A stretch of DNA of 6,344 bases from an uncultured Eubacterium sp. (lineage in GTDB: Bacteria > Bacillota > Clostridia > Peptostreptococcales > Anaerovoracaceae), in NCBI GenBank assembly GCA_947367725.1, contig CANBFZ010000115.1:1-6344 (forward strand), read 5' to 3'. Positions 6,032 to 6,344 of this stretch are shown here, one piece after another. The notes beneath the pieces were generated by a model that worked only from the letters and a program-made list of their open reading frames with translations, searched no databases and was not told the DNA's origin. A program made the translations under genes and the position numbers. Position 1 is the stretch's first letter; each line of letters starts with the position of its first letter.

Positions 6032-6078
6032 AATTGTACACAAATCGAAAGGTTTTTTGATAAATTTTGGAATTTCTA

Positions 6079-6107
6079 TTGACAAAAGCAGAAGAAGATG
6101 GTAATCT
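6079..6107 (+). promoter_or_regulatory. Upstream sigma-A promoter (P1) of the tRNA-Met region
   Basis: Perfect -35 TTGACA (6079-6084), 17-bp spacer, -10 TAATCT (6102-6107). It begins 48 nt after the stop of the Dph6-related gene and points towards the tRNA. A transcript from here would start near 6114, about 155 nt before the tRNA, with a hairpin-rich leader. Confidence 0.6.
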
Positions 6108-6113
6108 ATTCAA

Positions 6114-6140
6114 GCTGTCTGGTAAATGAGATGAGACAGC
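6114..6140 (+). other. Stem-loop at the predicted 5' end of the P1 transcript
   Basis: GCTGTCT (6114-6120) and AGACAGC (6134-6140) form a perfect 7-bp stem with a 13-nt loop, beginning at the likely P1 transcription start. It lacks a U-tract. Further small self-complementary segments follow (TGCC/GGCA around 6152-6167; AAGGAC/GTCCTT at 6185-6190 and 6207-6212). They may fold a leader or a small RNA, but no known RNA family is recognised. Confidence 0.35.
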
Positions 6141-6210
6141 GCAAGAAAGATACCTGCCGGCGGAATGGCAAATTGCTGTTGGAAAAGGACAGAAAAAACC
6201 AAAAAAGTCC

Positions 6211-6239
6211 TTGACATTTTCCGTCAGGTTTGATAACAT
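6211..6239 (+). promoter_or_regulatory. Proximal sigma-A promoter (P2) of tRNA-Met
   Basis: Perfect -35 TTGACA (6211-6216), 17-bp spacer, -10 TAACAT (6234-6239) with TG one base upstream (extended -10). The -10 ends 30 nt before the first base of the tRNA, a normal distance for a stable-RNA promoter. Confidence 0.75.
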
Positions 6240-6269
6240 ATTTCTTGCAGTGATTTGAAAGAATTGCGT

Positions 6270-6344
6270 GGCGGTGTAGCTTAGTTGGCTAGAGCGTCCG
6301 GTTCATACCCGGAAGGTCGGTGGTTCGACTCCACTCGCCGCTAC
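6270..6344 (+). tRNA. tRNA-Met(CAT), elongator type, 3' end cut by window edge
   Basis: The cloverleaf folds completely. The acceptor stem is GGCGGTG with CGCCGCT (G-U at the end and one internal U-G pair). The D arm is GCTT...GAGC, and the anticodon stem TCCGG/CCGGA carries the loop TTCATAC, giving anticodon CAT. The T arm is GGTGG-TTCGACT-CCACT. The anticodon stem lacks the three G-C pairs of initiator tRNA and base 1 pairs with base 72, so it is not tRNA-fMet. The loop and body resemble Bacillus-type elongator tRNA-Met rather than the lysidine-modified tRNA-Ile(CAT). The window ends at A73-C74, so CCA appears to be encoded but its last two bases lie outside. More tRNAs may follow. Confidence 0.95.

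Noticed and set aside
6098..6214. 38-codon basic open frame on the plus strand between the tandem promoters (internal ATG at 6131)
   Set aside because: The first ATG lies upstream of the P1 -10, the internal one lacks a good ribosome site, and the frame ends inside the P2 -35 box.
5970..6239. 89-aa open frame on the minus strand
   Set aside because: Overlaps the end of the Dph6-related gene and both tRNA promoters, with no Shine-Dalgarno sequence before its ATG.
6270..6344. Initiator tRNA-fMet or tRNA-Ile(CAT)
   Set aside because: No run of three G-C pairs in the anticodon stem and base pair 1-72 is formed, so not initiator; loop and body match elongator tRNA-Met better than tRNA-Ile2.

Overview
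This is chromosomal DNA of a low-to-mid-GC Gram-positive-type bacterium. The evidence for Bacillota is the strong GGAGG-type ribosome sites, consensus TTGACA promoters, a perfect CIRCE element, an elongator tRNA-Met very like the Bacillus-type gene, and the NudC/TrxB variants. An anaerobic Clostridia or Negativicutes lineage is plausible, but the genus cannot be fixed from this window.

Left part, minus strand (1-3190). Read in the direction of transcription, it starts with a consensus promoter overlapped by a 12-2-12 SmtB/CzrA-type operator. Next comes a P1B-2 heavy-metal efflux ATPase (CadA/ZntA type, 838 aa) with an unusually long His/Cys-rich N-terminal extension. A GC-rich terminator-like hairpin separates it from a small ArsR/SmtB-family sensor with an intact alpha-5 zinc site. 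The first 29 codons of htpG (Hsp90) follow, behind their own promoter and a perfect CIRCE (HrcA) operator, and run off the left edge. The metal genes look like a self-regulated zinc/cadmium export unit: the sensor represses from the operator, metal releases it, and the ATPase pumps metal out.

Middle, plus strand (3191-5137). Divergent from the ATPase is a two-gene operon. A NudC-type NAD(H) pyrophosphatase (zinc ribbon plus Nudix box) overlaps by 4 nt (ATGA) with thioredoxin reductase trxB. Both act in nucleotide/thiol redox homeostasis.

Right part, plus strand (5138-6344). A 243-bp gap with a candidate promoter leads to a Dph6-related ATP pyrophosphatase (216 aa, GTG start). A 238-bp gap with two tandem consensus promoters and several hairpins follows, then an elongator tRNA-Met(CAT) cut by the right edge just before the end of CCA.

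I see no mobile element, CRISPR array, pseudogene or clearly novel system. The points most worth a second look are the modular His/Cys extension of the ATPase, the hairpin between pump and sensor, the CIRCE-controlled htpG placed directly after a metal operon, the altered NudC signature, and the tandem-promoter region before the tRNA.
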